Source: Nitrosomonas sp. Nm33
GTDB lineage: Bacteria; Pseudomonadota; Gammaproteobacteria; Burkholderiales; Nitrosomonadaceae
Assembly (NCBI RefSeq): GCF_900107265.1
Contig: NZ_FNPJ01000006.1
Span: 17,879-81,878, forward strand
DNA length: 64,000 nt
Direction of reading: 5' to 3'
Positions 39,644 through 48,622 of the stretch are shown here, one piece after another. Below the pieces are notes generated by a model. It was not told the DNA's origin. It was given only the letters and a program-made list of their open reading frames with translations, and ran no database searches. The stretch's first letter is position 1. Each line of letters opens with the position of its first letter. The translations under genes and the position numbers were made by a program.

Positions 39644-41968
39644 TTATGATGTCGTGCCTGCTACTTTTCCAAAATCAGGAGAAAAATCATCGACCATAAT
39701 CACGCGACGTCGCAGTACTTTCATCTTTTCGAGTAATGCCGCTTCTTCTTGATTAATGATGCCGCGCTCCAGTGCCTCGGTCACTTTTTCATTATTGGAT
39801 GTAGTCAATTGACCTGCCTTAATTGCGTTGCGCAATTTTATCTCGATGGCGTCGCATGCTACGGCACATTCCATAGCTTGTTCAAGATGTACTAATGGTT
39901 CTTTGTCAGCGGCAGGAACATAAATACCTGCTGTCAGACGATCACGCACTTCTCCAGGCTCCAGAATCAGTCGAGCAACTGTGTGCGAAAGCTCATCTGA
40001 AGGCGGAGCAAACCGCTTCCCTAACGGGAACACGAGTATTCGCATCACCCCCAGCATCAGCCAGTTTCCTGGAAAGTTTTTCAGCAATTCATCGAATGTC
40101 TGCTGAATACGATAAAGCGCATCCTGAATCGACCAATGCAATAGCGGTAAATCTGCAACAGGTCGTCCATCATCTTCAAAACGCTTCAGTGTTGCAGAAC
40201 ACAAATACATCATACTAAGAATATCGCCGAGTCTTGCGGATATCCTTTCCTTCCGTTTAAGTGCTCCGCCCAGTTTTAGCATGGCAATATCGGTAAATAA
40301 AGCAAACGCGGCGGAAAAACGAGTCAATTGTTGGTAATAATCGGTAGTATCGCTCAGAACACCTTCTGGCACCCCTTTGATATATTTGCTGCTCAAACCA
40401 AAAAAGAAGCTACGGAAAATATTACGCAGACTAAAAGCGATATGCCCTATCAGTGCCCGATCAAATGCAATCGAAGCATGTTTCTTGTCTGGATCATTAG
40501 CTGCATTGATTTCTTGCAATGCGTAGGGATGGCCACGAATTGCACCCTGACCGAATATGATCATATTCCGCGTTAAGATATTAGCACCTTCAACTGTGAT
40601 ACTTACAGGAATTTGCTGATAGGTGCGGGCCAGATAATTGCCCGGTCCCAGACAAATGGCTTTGCCCCCATGCACATCCATAGCATCGATAATCGCTTGC
40701 CGAGCGCGCTCGGTCAAATGATATTTAACAATAGCTGAAATTACTGACGGTTTTTCGCCCAGATCCACTGCTCCAGCAGTCATGACTCTAGCTGCATCCA
40801 TCATATAGGTGTTGCCAGCAATACGTGCCAGTGCTTCTTCCACCCCTTCAAAGAAACCAATGGGTGTCTTGAATTGCACACGCACCCGCCCGTAAGCACC
40901 ACTTGTGCGTGCAGCCAATTTGGCGGCACCACAACTGGTAGCAGGCAACGATATCGAACGTCCTGCGGCCAGACAGTTCATCAACATCCGCCAACCATTA
41001 CCCACCCCTCCACGCCCACCGATTACCCACTCCATAGGAATGAATACATCCTTGCCAGAATTTGGGCCATTCTGGAATACTCCATTCAACGGAAAATGGC
41101 GACGGCCGATGTTCACGCCTGGCGTACGGGTAGGAATCAATGCCAAAGTAATACCAAGATCTTCTTGATCCCCGAGCAATCCGTTCGGATCACGTAGCTT
41201 GAAAGCCAATCCCAGGATAGTAGCAACCGGCCCTAGCGTAATGTATCGTTTTTCCCAAGTAACACGCATGCCGAGTACATCTTGCTGACCGTTATACTCA
41301 CCCCGGCATACAATACCTAGATCAGGTATCGAGCCAGCATCAGAGCCTGCCTCGGGTCCGGTCAAGGCAAAACAAGGCACCTCAATACCTTTCGCTAAAC
41401 GGGGCAGATAATAGTTTTTCTGCTCCTCAGTGCCGTAATGCAGTAGTAACTCAGCTGGCCCCAGTGAATTTGGCACCATGACGGTCACTGCTGCCGTGTT
41501 ACTGCGCGAACCGATTTTCATCACCACCTCAGAATGCGCCAATGCTGAGAAACCATATCCCCCATATTCCTTAGGAATAATCAAGCCGAAGAATCCATTA
41601 TCTTTAATGAAGTGCCAGACGTGTGGTGGCAAATCTTGACGTTCGTGGGTAATATGCCATTCATCCAGCATCGCACAAAGCTGCTCGACGGGCCCATCCA
41701 GGAATGCTTTTTCCTCCCGACTGAGAGCAGGTTTGGGGTAAGCCAGTAATTTGTGCCAATCTGGTTTACCGCTAAATAGCTCTCCCTCCCACCACACTGT
41801 ACCTGCATCGAGTGCTTCCCGTTCAGTCTGTGAAATCTGAGGAAGAATTTTGCGGAAAATTTTCAATAGGAAATTGGAAACAAGGTTACGACGCAAGAAT
41901 GGAATCACTAAAATGATTACTATGATCCCTATCAACGAAAAAATTAGCAGTAAAAAAGACTGAAGCAT
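39644..41968 (-). CDS. fadE: Acyl-CoA dehydrogenase, FadE family
   Basis: 774 residues, within the range of the large FadE subfamily (E. coli FadE is slightly longer). An N-terminal hydrophobic segment (about 2-24) suggests membrane association. The flavin domain shows FALTGPEAGSDAGSIPD and VTWEKRYITLGPVAT, the middle SITVEGANILTRNMIIFGQG, and a long C-terminal helical domain follows. It catalyses the first oxidation of acyl-CoA. With the ligase and thioesterase it makes an acyl-CoA group, but no hydratase or thiolase is in the window. Divergent from the MCE gene. Confidence 0.9.
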   Translation of the reverse strand: MLQSFLLLIFSLIGIIVIILVIPFLRRNLVSNFLLKIFRKILPQISQTEREALDAGTVWWEGELFSGKPDWHKLLAYPKPALSREEKAFLDGPVEQLCAMLDEWHITHERQDLPPHVWHFIKDNGFFGLIIPKEYGGYGFSALAHSEVVMKIGSRSNTAAVTVMVPNSLGPAELLLHYGTEEQKNYYLPRLAKGIEVPCFALTGPEAGSDAGSIPDLGIVCRGEYNGQQDVLGMRVTWEKRYITLGPVATILGLAFKLRDPNGLLGDQEDLGITLALIPTRTPGVNIGRRHFPLNGVFQNGPNSGKDVFIPMEWVIGGRGGVGNGWRMLMNCLAAGRSISLPATSCGAAKLAARTSGAYGRVRVQFKTPIGFFEGVEEALARIAGNTYMMDAARVMTAGAVDLGEKPSVISAIVKYHLTERARQAIIDAMDVHGGKAICLGPGNYLARTYQQIPVSITVEGANILTRNMIIFGQGAIRGHPYALQEINAANDPDKKHASIAFDRALIGHIAFSLRNIFRSFFFGLSSKYIKGVPEGVLSDTTDYYQQLTRFSAAFALFTDIAMLKLGGALKRKERISARLGDILSMMYLCSATLKRFEDDGRPVADLPLLHWSIQDALYRIQQTFDELLKNFPGNWLMLGVMRILVFPLGKRFAPPSDELSHTVARLILEPGEVRDRLTAGIYVPAADKEPLVHLEQAMECAVACDAIEIKLRNAIKAGQLTTSNNEKVTEALERGIINQEEAALLEKMKVLRRRVIMVDDFSPDFGKVAGTTS

Positions 41969-42196
41969 CGTTTTTCCTGTAAGAATTGAGAGTTTGATTA
42001 CACTACACTACCGCAGAAAATACTTGTGTCAAGTCTTACTGCGCAGAAATTCTCAATGGTCTATCAAAATCCCATTGAAGTGTTGTAAAATTGACCCAGA
42101 TCACGAACAAAGTAATAAGCGTCAATATCTGACTTACCTCCTGACCTGGTGTCATAATACCTATATCTATCGGCATTGATCTCATTAGGACTATAA

Positions 42197-43105
42197 ATGG
42201 AAAACCGGGCCCATGCACTTGCAGCGGGTTTATTCGTAATTATCCTTGGCATGGCAGCCGCTGCCGCTGTCATGTGGTTTGGTGAGCAGAAGATCCTTCA
42301 CAACCACTATATTCTAGTATCGAAAGAGGGTTCCGTGGCAGGATTGAATCCTGAATCATCGGTTCGCTATCGTGGTGTTCCAGTCGGCAAAGTCGAAGAA
42401 ATTGATTTCGATCCAGAGAATCCCAATCTGATCTTGATACGCATCGCCGTGAGCAGCCATATCGTTTTCCCTAAAAATATCTATGCACAATTAGCTACCG
42501 TGGGATTGACTGGACTCGCCTTTATCGAAATGAATATCGAAGGTAAAGAACCTGATACCGAGCAATTATCACCAGATGAACGTATCCCTTTGCGCCCCTC
42601 TTTCGTCAAAGAACTATCCAGTTCATTCGAAGATTTAGTCAAAACTTCTAACCAAGCTATCAAACGCATCAATTCTCTGTTAAACGAAGAGAACCAGACG
42701 CAAATCAATACTATTCTGACCAGTTTCGCACAAGCTGTCCGCCGCTACGATAATTTGGCAGATCAGCTACAATCAGGTATTAAATCCATACCTGATTTAA
42801 CTTCTGAGGTTCGACTTGTGTTTAAGCAGACCAATCAGCTCTTTTCAGATATCAATCAAGCCCTAGCAAAAATCAATCAGGAAAACGGCCTGGTAGATGG
42901 CTTGACACAGAATACCCAGGAACTCGCTGATACTTTGCAGAAATTGCGAGAAGTCAGCACGGCCATTACAGAAAGCTCCTACAGTATCAACCGTATGGTG
43001 CTTAAATTTGAAGAGCAGCCGCAAAGTTTGCTATTTGGTAGTCCTCCTGCTTTGCCTGGCCCTGGAGAAAGCGGTTTTGTGCCGCCACGGAAGATCATGC
43101 CATGA
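42197..43105 (+). CDS. MCE/MlaD family lipid-transport substrate-binding protein
   Basis: 302 residues. A membrane anchor (about 8-28, AGLFVIILGMAAAAAVMWF) precedes one MCE domain with SVAGLNPESSVRYRGVPVGKV near residues 46-66 and VGLTGLAFIEM near 101-111. Then comes a long coiled-coil-like helical region (about 135-265) that in MCE proteins forms a hexameric tube across the periplasm, and a Pro-rich tail. It lies in an ATGA overlap with the lipoprotein gene. The permease and ATPase that normally precede such genes are missing here. Confidence 0.88.
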   Translation: MENRAHALAAGLFVIILGMAAAAAVMWFGEQKILHNHYILVSKEGSVAGLNPESSVRYRGVPVGKVEEIDFDPENPNLILIRIAVSSHIVFPKNIYAQLATVGLTGLAFIEMNIEGKEPDTEQLSPDERIPLRPSFVKELSSSFEDLVKTSNQAIKRINSLLNEENQTQINTILTSFAQAVRRYDNLADQLQSGIKSIPDLTSEVRLVFKQTNQLFSDINQALAKINQENGLVDGLTQNTQELADTLQKLREVSTAITESSYSINRMVLKFEEQPQSLLFGSPPALPGPGESGFVPPRKIMP

Positions 43106-43725
43106 TCAAACTCGTTATTGTATTTTTGTTGCTTACTGGTTGTACCTTAACACCGCAGAAAAATTCTCCAGTAGCCGTCTATGATCTTGGCCTACAGCAT
43201 CCTGCAGACCATAGCAACTTAACTCCCTTTAACACAAGCATTTTCGTGGCAGACATTAATGCTCCTATATGGCTGGATAATCCAGCAATCCAGTATCGAC
43301 TCTCCTATCATGATCCGGCACGATCCTATGCTTATGCCAACAGTCGTTGGGTTGCTTCACCTGCAAAACTGCTCACCTGGCGAATTAAAGATTACCTTGT
43401 TACCCGTAAAGGTATTATCAGTAGTCATGACAGCTTGAAGGCAAACTATACGTTGCTTATCGAACTTGAGGAATTTACTCAGGTATTTGATCAACCAGAC
43501 AATAGTCGGGCTATCATTCGATTGCGTGCAAGCCTGATCGAGCGAAATTCACGCCTATTACTCGCTCAAGAAAACTTTTCTAGCGAACAAGTTACACCTT
43601 CCGCCGATGCTACTGGCGCAGTCGCTGCTTTGATCTCAGCAAGTAATACTGTATCGGATAAGTTAAGCAAATGGCTTAGCGATCATCTGGCAAAGAAAAA
43701 TTCCCCACCAAAAGAAATGTATTAA
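43102..43725 (+). CDS. ABC-type transport auxiliary lipoprotein (PqiC/YmbA-like)
   Basis: 207 residues. A short signal with lipobox Cys14 (LLLTGC) is followed by a periplasmic domain of the ABC_trans_aux type: YDLGLQHP, FVADINAPIWLDNPAIQYRL, YANSRWVASPAKLLTWRI and LRASLIERNSRLLLAQENFS. Such lipoproteins sit in the outer membrane and dock with MCE tubes. Its ATG overlaps the stop of the MCE gene by 4 bases, showing that the two work together. It ends with a basic, Ser/Pro-containing tail. Confidence 0.86.
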   Translation: MIKLVIVFLLLTGCTLTPQKNSPVAVYDLGLQHPADHSNLTPFNTSIFVADINAPIWLDNPAIQYRLSYHDPARSYAYANSRWVASPAKLLTWRIKDYLVTRKGIISSHDSLKANYTLLIELEEFTQVFDQPDNSRAIIRLRASLIERNSRLLLAQENFSSEQVTPSADATGAVAALISASNTVSDKLSKWLSDHLAKKNSPPKEMY

Positions 43726-43851
43726 CTTAATGATAAATAAGATAAGATTCTAAGCAACTTACTTCAGCTCTTACCAAAGCTCTTACCGTATAAATTTTTG
43801 CCTACTCTAAAAGTTTGAACAGGGCGATACCAGAAATAGGTCAATACTGAT

Positions 43852-44157
43852 ATGCTAGAAATCACTATTCCAGACAATCTAACCTTTGCTGACCTTAAAT
43901 TAAACTTTAATGATGACGGTCAGATATCATTCAACATTCAGGTTATCGAGAGAATCTGTAATCTAAATGGATTGAGAGTGCACCATCTTTTTGCATCAGG
44001 TGAAAATGCTGTGCTCAGGTTAATCGTAGTTTGGTATGCACAGCATCTAGCTGCGGGTGGTAAGCTTGATCAAACTGCTGAAAATTTGATGACTGAAATC
44101 AAGTTAGAAGGTAAAGATGGTGACAGAGGTTTAACCACGCCACCATACAGCAGCTAA
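43852..44157 (+). CDS. Hypothetical protein, 101 residues
   Basis: Not recognised. It opens MLEITIPDNLTFADLKLNF and has a hydrophobic middle (ENAVLRLIVVWYAQHLAAGG, about 50-69) and a charged C-terminus. Composition looks protein-like and there is a clear stop, so it is probably real, but it could equally be the remnant of a larger gene. Only weak ribosome-site sequence precedes the ATG. It lies between the MCE/lipoprotein pair and a stretch of decayed DNA. Confidence 0.5.
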   Translation: MLEITIPDNLTFADLKLNFNDDGQISFNIQVIERICNLNGLRVHHLFASGENAVLRLIVVWYAQHLAAGGKLDQTAENLMTEIKLEGKDGDRGLTTPPYSS

Positions 44158-44908
44158 TAAATGCCTATAATAATCAGTCATATAATACATTTATTAAAAT
44201 ATATGATTACCACATATTCTAGGAAATACATTACCTGACAGATTTAACATCCCTGACCTCATCATTTTTTGAACGGTAATGATTTGCCTTGTGTAGTTCC
44301 CGCATAAAGACTTCATCAAGCATTGTGGTTAATGTAGCAGTACCGTGGGCACGCGCCACTATCCTGCTTTGAGAGAAGTCTACTACCTCAAACACTGTTC
44401 AATGATCCATGGAATATGCCGGGCAAATACAGTGCACACGCTTTTCTTACACAGTGGCGTAATGAAATCAATCAAGCCAGAATTCCAGCTTCTCAGGCTT
44501 TTGCTAAAACTGTGACCTCCCATTGGAACGATATTTTCACTTTATTGAATCCCGGCTGACCAATGACATTCTCGAGGGCATCGATAACAAAATTCAACTT
44601 GCCAAATAGTGCACTAGACACTACCGAAATATTAACAACTTCATTAATATGATTTATTTCTTATACGGCAAACCCCAGTTTACTTACCCACGGTATTTCA
44701 CATAGAATCCCAAAAAATGTAGCGAGCACTTTAAGCGCTACGCAGACGGAATACAGCAGCGGGACCCATTAATAGATAGATGACGAAATAAGTACACCAT
44801 TAGACACATAATACAGGTAAATTAGGGTACAAGAGATTTATAACGAAACTTCATTTCACAACCTCTCTGTGACGCGCTTGTGATAATATCCGTCACTTCT
44901 AACTCTAT
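44158..44908. other. Non-coding stretch of decayed genes
   Basis: About 750 bp without an intact gene. A minus-strand open stretch (about 44231-44395) reads FSQSRIVARAHGTATL and ends in MRELHKANHYRSKNDE; it looks like the end of some protein but was not recognised. It is followed on plus by the ISL3-type transposase remnant. 44610-44880 shows nothing recognisable. The lptM/lysA promoter should lie near 44880-44905; TGATAATAT at 44881 could be part of an extended -10. Confidence 0.55.
44416..44609 (+). pseudogene. Remnant of an ISL3-family transposase C-terminus
   Basis: Frame one reads SAHAFLTQWRNEINQARIPA, then QAFAKTVTSHWNDIFTLL, and stops. A second frame takes over with SRLTNDILEGIDNKIQLAK. 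Together these match the ISL3 transposase tail pattern (AFAKT..HW..I, then NG/ND-ILEGINSKIQLAKR). A frameshift near 44555 and loss of everything upstream show it is dead. No inverted repeats belonging to the insertion sequence were found. Confidence 0.7.
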
Positions 44909-45052
44909 ATGCATCTCGTGCGTCTACTGTATATCGTTGCTTTCATATCTCTCTGGCTGACTGCTTGTGGCACAAAAGGGCCGCTCTATCTTCCCCAAAA
45001 AGAACCCCCTCCAGCACCACAACCCTCTGAGGAGACACAAAAAAATCAATGA
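44909..45052 (+). CDS. lptM: Small lipoprotein LptM (YifL-like)
   Basis: 47 residues, too short for most gene finders. A signal with lipobox Cys20 (WLTACGTKGPLYLP) is followed by a Pro/Gln-rich tail. LptM binds and helps mature the LptDE lipopolysaccharide translocon in the outer membrane. Its TGA overlaps the lysA ATG (45049-45052), and lptM-lysA is a conserved order in proteobacteria, which strongly supports the call. Confidence 0.9.
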   Translation: MHLVRLLYIVAFISLWLTACGTKGPLYLPQKEPPPAPQPSEETQKNQ

Positions 45053-46305
45053 GCAAATTTACATCATTTACCTATCAACATGATCAACTTTTCGCTGAAT
45101 CGGCTTCCTTAATCGAGATTGCGAAAGAATTCGGCACGCCCTGCTATGTTTATTCGCGCGCCGCGTTGACTGCCGCTTATCAAGAATTCAACCGCGCCTT
45201 CGCGGGGCGGGATCATCTCATCTGCTATGCAGTCAAAGCCAACTCCAATCTGGCCATTCTCAACATTCTTGCCCGTCTAGGGAGTGGTTTTGATATTGTT
45301 TCCGGTGGCGAGTTACAACGGGTATTGAAAGCTGGCGGAGACCCCCAAAAAATTGTATTTTCTGGTGTAGGTAAGAATCAGGATGAAATGCGTGCGGCGC
45401 TTGCTGCAGGCATTCTTTGCTTCAATGTCGAATCAGAAATGGAGTTGATGAGTCTTAACCAGCTTGCAAAGGAAATGGATAAAGTTGCGCCGGTAAGTCT
45501 TCGAGTTAATCCCGACGTTGATGCTAAAACTCATCCTTATATCTCGACGGGTCTCAAAGAAAATAAATTCGGTATTCCCATGACCGAAGCAGAACGAATT
45601 TATCATACTGCAGCACACGAACTTACTCACGTTCACATCACCGGTCTGGATTGCCATATCGGTTCTCAGCTCACTGAAATCGACCCATTTATCGAAGCCA
45701 GCAATAAAATGCTGGACCTACTGGATCGTTTGGAAAAACAAGGGATACGTATTGAGCATCTGGATTTGGGAGGGGGACTGGGCATACGTTATAACCAAGA
45801 ATCACCTCCACCAATCAAAGATTATGTGACAGCGTTATGTAACAGTGTTGGTCAACGTAAGCAACGCATACTTATTGAGCCTGGCCGCTCATTAGTTGGC
45901 AATACTGGCCTATTACTGACGCGTGTCGAATATCTTAAACACGCCCCCCATCGAAATTTTGCTATTGTGGACGCTGCGATGAATGATCTGGTGCGTCCAG
46001 CGCTGTACGATGCGTACCATGAGATATTGCCGATCGTTAAAAAGCCAGGTGAAATTAATACTTACCAGGTGGTAGGGCCTGTCTGTGAAACGGGAGATTT
46101 CCTTGGACACGATCGCCAGCTAAGCTTAACAAAAGATGATTTGCTAGCTGTCATGTCAGCCGGTGCCTATGGAATGAGTATGAGTTCAAATTACAATACT
46201 CGGCCACGGGCTGCAGAAGTCATGGTAGATGGTCATGCTGTCCATTTGATTCGTGCACGGGAAACAGTAGAACAACTTATTGCTTCTGAAAAGATACTGG
46301 ATTGA
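45049..46305 (+). CDS. lysA: Diaminopimelate decarboxylase
   Basis: 418 residues, PLP fold-type III. The PLP lysine lies in ICYAVKANSNLAILN near residue 60; GSGFDIVSGGEL, KFGIP, HITGLDCHIGSQL, LDLGGGLGIRY, IEPGRSLVG and the C-terminal GPVCETGDFLGHDR with AGAYGMSMSSNYNTRPR complete the active site. It catalyses the last step of lysine synthesis. It overlaps lptM by 4 bases; dapF, the usual next gene, is absent and a squalene synthase gene follows. Confidence 0.97.
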   Translation: MSKFTSFTYQHDQLFAESASLIEIAKEFGTPCYVYSRAALTAAYQEFNRAFAGRDHLICYAVKANSNLAILNILARLGSGFDIVSGGELQRVLKAGGDPQKIVFSGVGKNQDEMRAALAAGILCFNVESEMELMSLNQLAKEMDKVAPVSLRVNPDVDAKTHPYISTGLKENKFGIPMTEAERIYHTAAHELTHVHITGLDCHIGSQLTEIDPFIEASNKMLDLLDRLEKQGIRIEHLDLGGGLGIRYNQESPPPIKDYVTALCNSVGQRKQRILIEPGRSLVGNTGLLLTRVEYLKHAPHRNFAIVDAAMNDLVRPALYDAYHEILPIVKKPGEINTYQVVGPVCETGDFLGHDRQLSLTKDDLLAVMSAGAYGMSMSSNYNTRPRAAEVMVDGHAVHLIRARETVEQLIASEKILD

Positions 46306-46371
46306 GATCAGCTATGAATCAGTATAAGTAAATCCACGTTGTTTGTTACAGTTAGATGCCAAGATCGATTT

Positions 46372-47433
46372 ATGACAACTTATACCATAGCCCACCCTGC
46401 CAGCATTGAAGATAATCACTACCAGGAACGCATTCTGCAGGGGGTTTCCCGTACCTTTGCGCTTACGATCCCACAACTTCCTCCTTCACTTTACCCAGTC
46501 ATCGGCAATGCATATTTATTGTGCCGTATTGTGGATACAGTGGAAGACGATAACGGCTTATCCTCTGAGCAAACACGCAAGTTTGCCGAAATGTTTATCC
46601 AAGTTGTCAGTGGAAATGTCGCAGCCGAAGCATTTGCAGAAGAATTATTTCCACTGCTTTCTGATCATACAATACCTGCCGAACATGACCTGATCAAAAA
46701 TACGCCTGCTGTAATACGCATCACACATAGCTTCAATCCCATTCAGCGCAAGGCATTGGAGCGTTGTATTTACATCATGGGACAAGGCATGGCTGATTAT
46801 CAAGATACCGAATCACTGGCCGGGTTGAAGGATTTAGCAGCTCTTGATCGCTACTGCTATCATGTTGCGGGCGTTGTGGGAGAAATGTTGACCGAACTGT
46901 TCTGTGATTATTCGGAAGAAATCAATCGCAACAAACCTGCACTCATGAAATTAGCTGTTTCGTTTGGTCAAGGTCTGCAAATGACCAATATCCTGAAAGA
47001 TATCTGGGAAGATAGAAAACGCGGAGCTTGCTGGCTGCCACAAGATATTTTCGGGGAAAAAGGGTTTGATCTCAATGAATTGCAATTAGGATGCACTGAT
47101 CCTCGATTTCATGATGGTCTTGGGGTATTAATCGGCATCGCCAAGGCTCATTTATGTAATGCACTGACTTATACCTGCATGATCCCACCCAAGGAAACAG
47201 GGATACGCCGCTTCTGCCTGTGGGCACTGGGTATGGCTGTTCTGACTCTGAACAAAATTAATCAAAACCGTTCCTTCATGGAAGGCACTCAAGTCAAAAT
47301 TTCACGAAGGAGTGTCAAAGCAACCGTACTGATTACCAGTGCATTAGCCAGTCAAGATTGGGCGTTGCAACGGATATTTGCATTTACCTCGCGACATCTG
47401 CCAGAAGTTGATCTTCTGGGTAAAAAAGTGTAG
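46372..47433 (+). CDS. Squalene synthase-type farnesyl-diphosphate farnesyltransferase
   Basis: 353 residues from the ATG at 46372; the frame is open to a TTG at 46339, but the extra 11 residues are not family-like. Two aspartate-rich prenyl-diphosphate sites are seen: DTVEDD (55-60) and TNILKDIWED (205-214). YCYHVAGVVGEMLTELF and GMADYQD match the squalene-synthase subgroup rather than the HpnC/HpnD pair. It would join two farnesyl diphosphates into squalene for Shc at 4.4 kb. It is followed by repeat A3 and hpnA on the same strand. Confidence 0.82.
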   Translation: MTTYTIAHPASIEDNHYQERILQGVSRTFALTIPQLPPSLYPVIGNAYLLCRIVDTVEDDNGLSSEQTRKFAEMFIQVVSGNVAAEAFAEELFPLLSDHTIPAEHDLIKNTPAVIRITHSFNPIQRKALERCIYIMGQGMADYQDTESLAGLKDLAALDRYCYHVAGVVGEMLTELFCDYSEEINRNKPALMKLAVSFGQGLQMTNILKDIWEDRKRGACWLPQDIFGEKGFDLNELQLGCTDPRFHDGLGVLIGIAKAHLCNALTYTCMIPPKETGIRRFCLWALGMAVLTLNKINQNRSFMEGTQVKISRRSVKATVLITSALASQDWALQRIFAFTSRHLPEVDLLGKKV

Positions 47434-47442
47434 AAGATTCCG

Positions 47443-47545
47443 ATTCCATTTCCAAATCAAACATGACACGAAGCCAAGCCGCAGACAGCATAAATAATAT
47501 GGCAAGGAGAAGTCGACAAAGTCAAATTTGATTTGGAAATGGAAT
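47443..47545 (+). repeat. Family A inverted-repeat element, copy A3 (103 bp)
   Basis: Best-matched ends of the family: ATTCCATTTCCAAATCAAAC at the left and its inverse at the right, 25 positions with two mismatches. Same orientation as A1, some 47 kb away. It lies 9 bp after the squalene synthase stop and 87 bp before hpnA, inside what would otherwise be a two-gene hopanoid transcript. Confidence 0.88.
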
Positions 47546-47631
47546 GACTTCGTTCTCTCTTAACAGTAGGGCTGAAAGAACGTAAATGCGCATAGCTTCT
47601 TATTTTTTCTAACGACTTAAAGTGGCCCACT

Positions 47632-48618
47632 ATGAAATCTCTGGTAACTGGTGCAAATGGTTTCGTTGGCTCAGCAGTAGTAAGATGCTTATTAGCCGCC
47701 GGTCATGAAGTACGTGCATTCGTCAGACCGGGAAGTGATCGGCGCAATGTGATGAAACTCCCCATCGAGATCTCAGAAGGTGACCTACGTGATGTCACCT
47801 CTTTAAAACGTGCAGTCACAGGCTGCCATAACCTGTTCCATGTCGCAGCAGACTATCGTCTTTGGGTGCCTAATCCGACTATCATGTACGACGTAAATGT
47901 CAACGGCACTAGAGCACTGATACTCGCAGCTGCAGAAGCGGGTATAAACCACATGGTTTATACCAGTAGTGTTGCCACGCTAGGATTAAACTCAAACAAC
48001 TTACCGGCAGATGAAGAAACACCCTCCACTCTTGCATCGATAGCCGGACACTATAAACGCTCAAAATTTCTGGCCGAGCAAGCGGTTCAAGCACTCGTGC
48101 GTGAACATCAATTGCCATTGGTCACGGTCAATCCCTCCACGCCCATTGGACCGCGTGATGTCAAACCTACCCCAACAGGGCGCATTGTGCTCGACACACT
48201 GCGCGGAAAAATGCCGGCCTACGTTGATACCGGGTTAAATGTCGCACACGTTGATGACATTGCGCATGGTCATCTGCTTGCCTTTCAATACGGTAAACCT
48301 GGCGAACGTTATATTCTGGGTGGTGATAACATGACATTATTACAAATACTTCAGACCATCGATGACCTGACCGGCAAACCCACCAGACGCAAAAGCATCC
48401 CAGTCAAACTCATGCTACCGATCGCGCATACTATGGAGATGGTTGCTAAAATCACTAAAACTGAACCGCGCGCTACTGTTGACAGCATTCATATGGCCAA
48501 AAAGAAGATGTTTTTTACCAGCGCAAAAGCGGCGCGTGAACTTGGCTATCAATCCCGACCGGCTGCGGAAGCGATTAAGGATGCAATCGATTGGTTTAGG
48601 AGTGCTAATTATTGTTAA
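47632..48618 (+). CDS. hpnA: Hopanoid-associated sugar epimerase HpnA
   Basis: 328 residues, extended SDR. The NAD loop is TGANGFVG (residues 6-13), the catalytic YxxxK is Tyr141/Lys145 (HYKRSKFLAEQ), and VNPSTPIGPRDVKPTPTGRI plus PGERYILGGDNMTLLQIL are HpnA hallmarks. HpnA is tied genetically to hopanoid side-chain glycosylation or modification; its exact reaction is not settled. It follows squalene synthase on the same strand with repeat A3 between. A second, frameshifted copy sits beside shc at 7.5-8.5 kb. Confidence 0.9.
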   Translation: MKSLVTGANGFVGSAVVRCLLAAGHEVRAFVRPGSDRRNVMKLPIEISEGDLRDVTSLKRAVTGCHNLFHVAADYRLWVPNPTIMYDVNVNGTRALILAAAEAGINHMVYTSSVATLGLNSNNLPADEETPSTLASIAGHYKRSKFLAEQAVQALVREHQLPLVTVNPSTPIGPRDVKPTPTGRIVLDTLRGKMPAYVDTGLNVAHVDDIAHGHLLAFQYGKPGERYILGGDNMTLLQILQTIDDLTGKPTRRKSIPVKLMLPIAHTMEMVAKITKTEPRATVDSIHMAKKKMFFTSAKAARELGYQSRPAAEAIKDAIDWFRSANYC

Positions 48619-48622
48619 GATT

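Noticed and set aside
46339..46371. TTG start for squalene synthase
   Set aside because: The extra 11 residues do not look like the family and no better ribosome site is present; the ATG at 46372 was kept.
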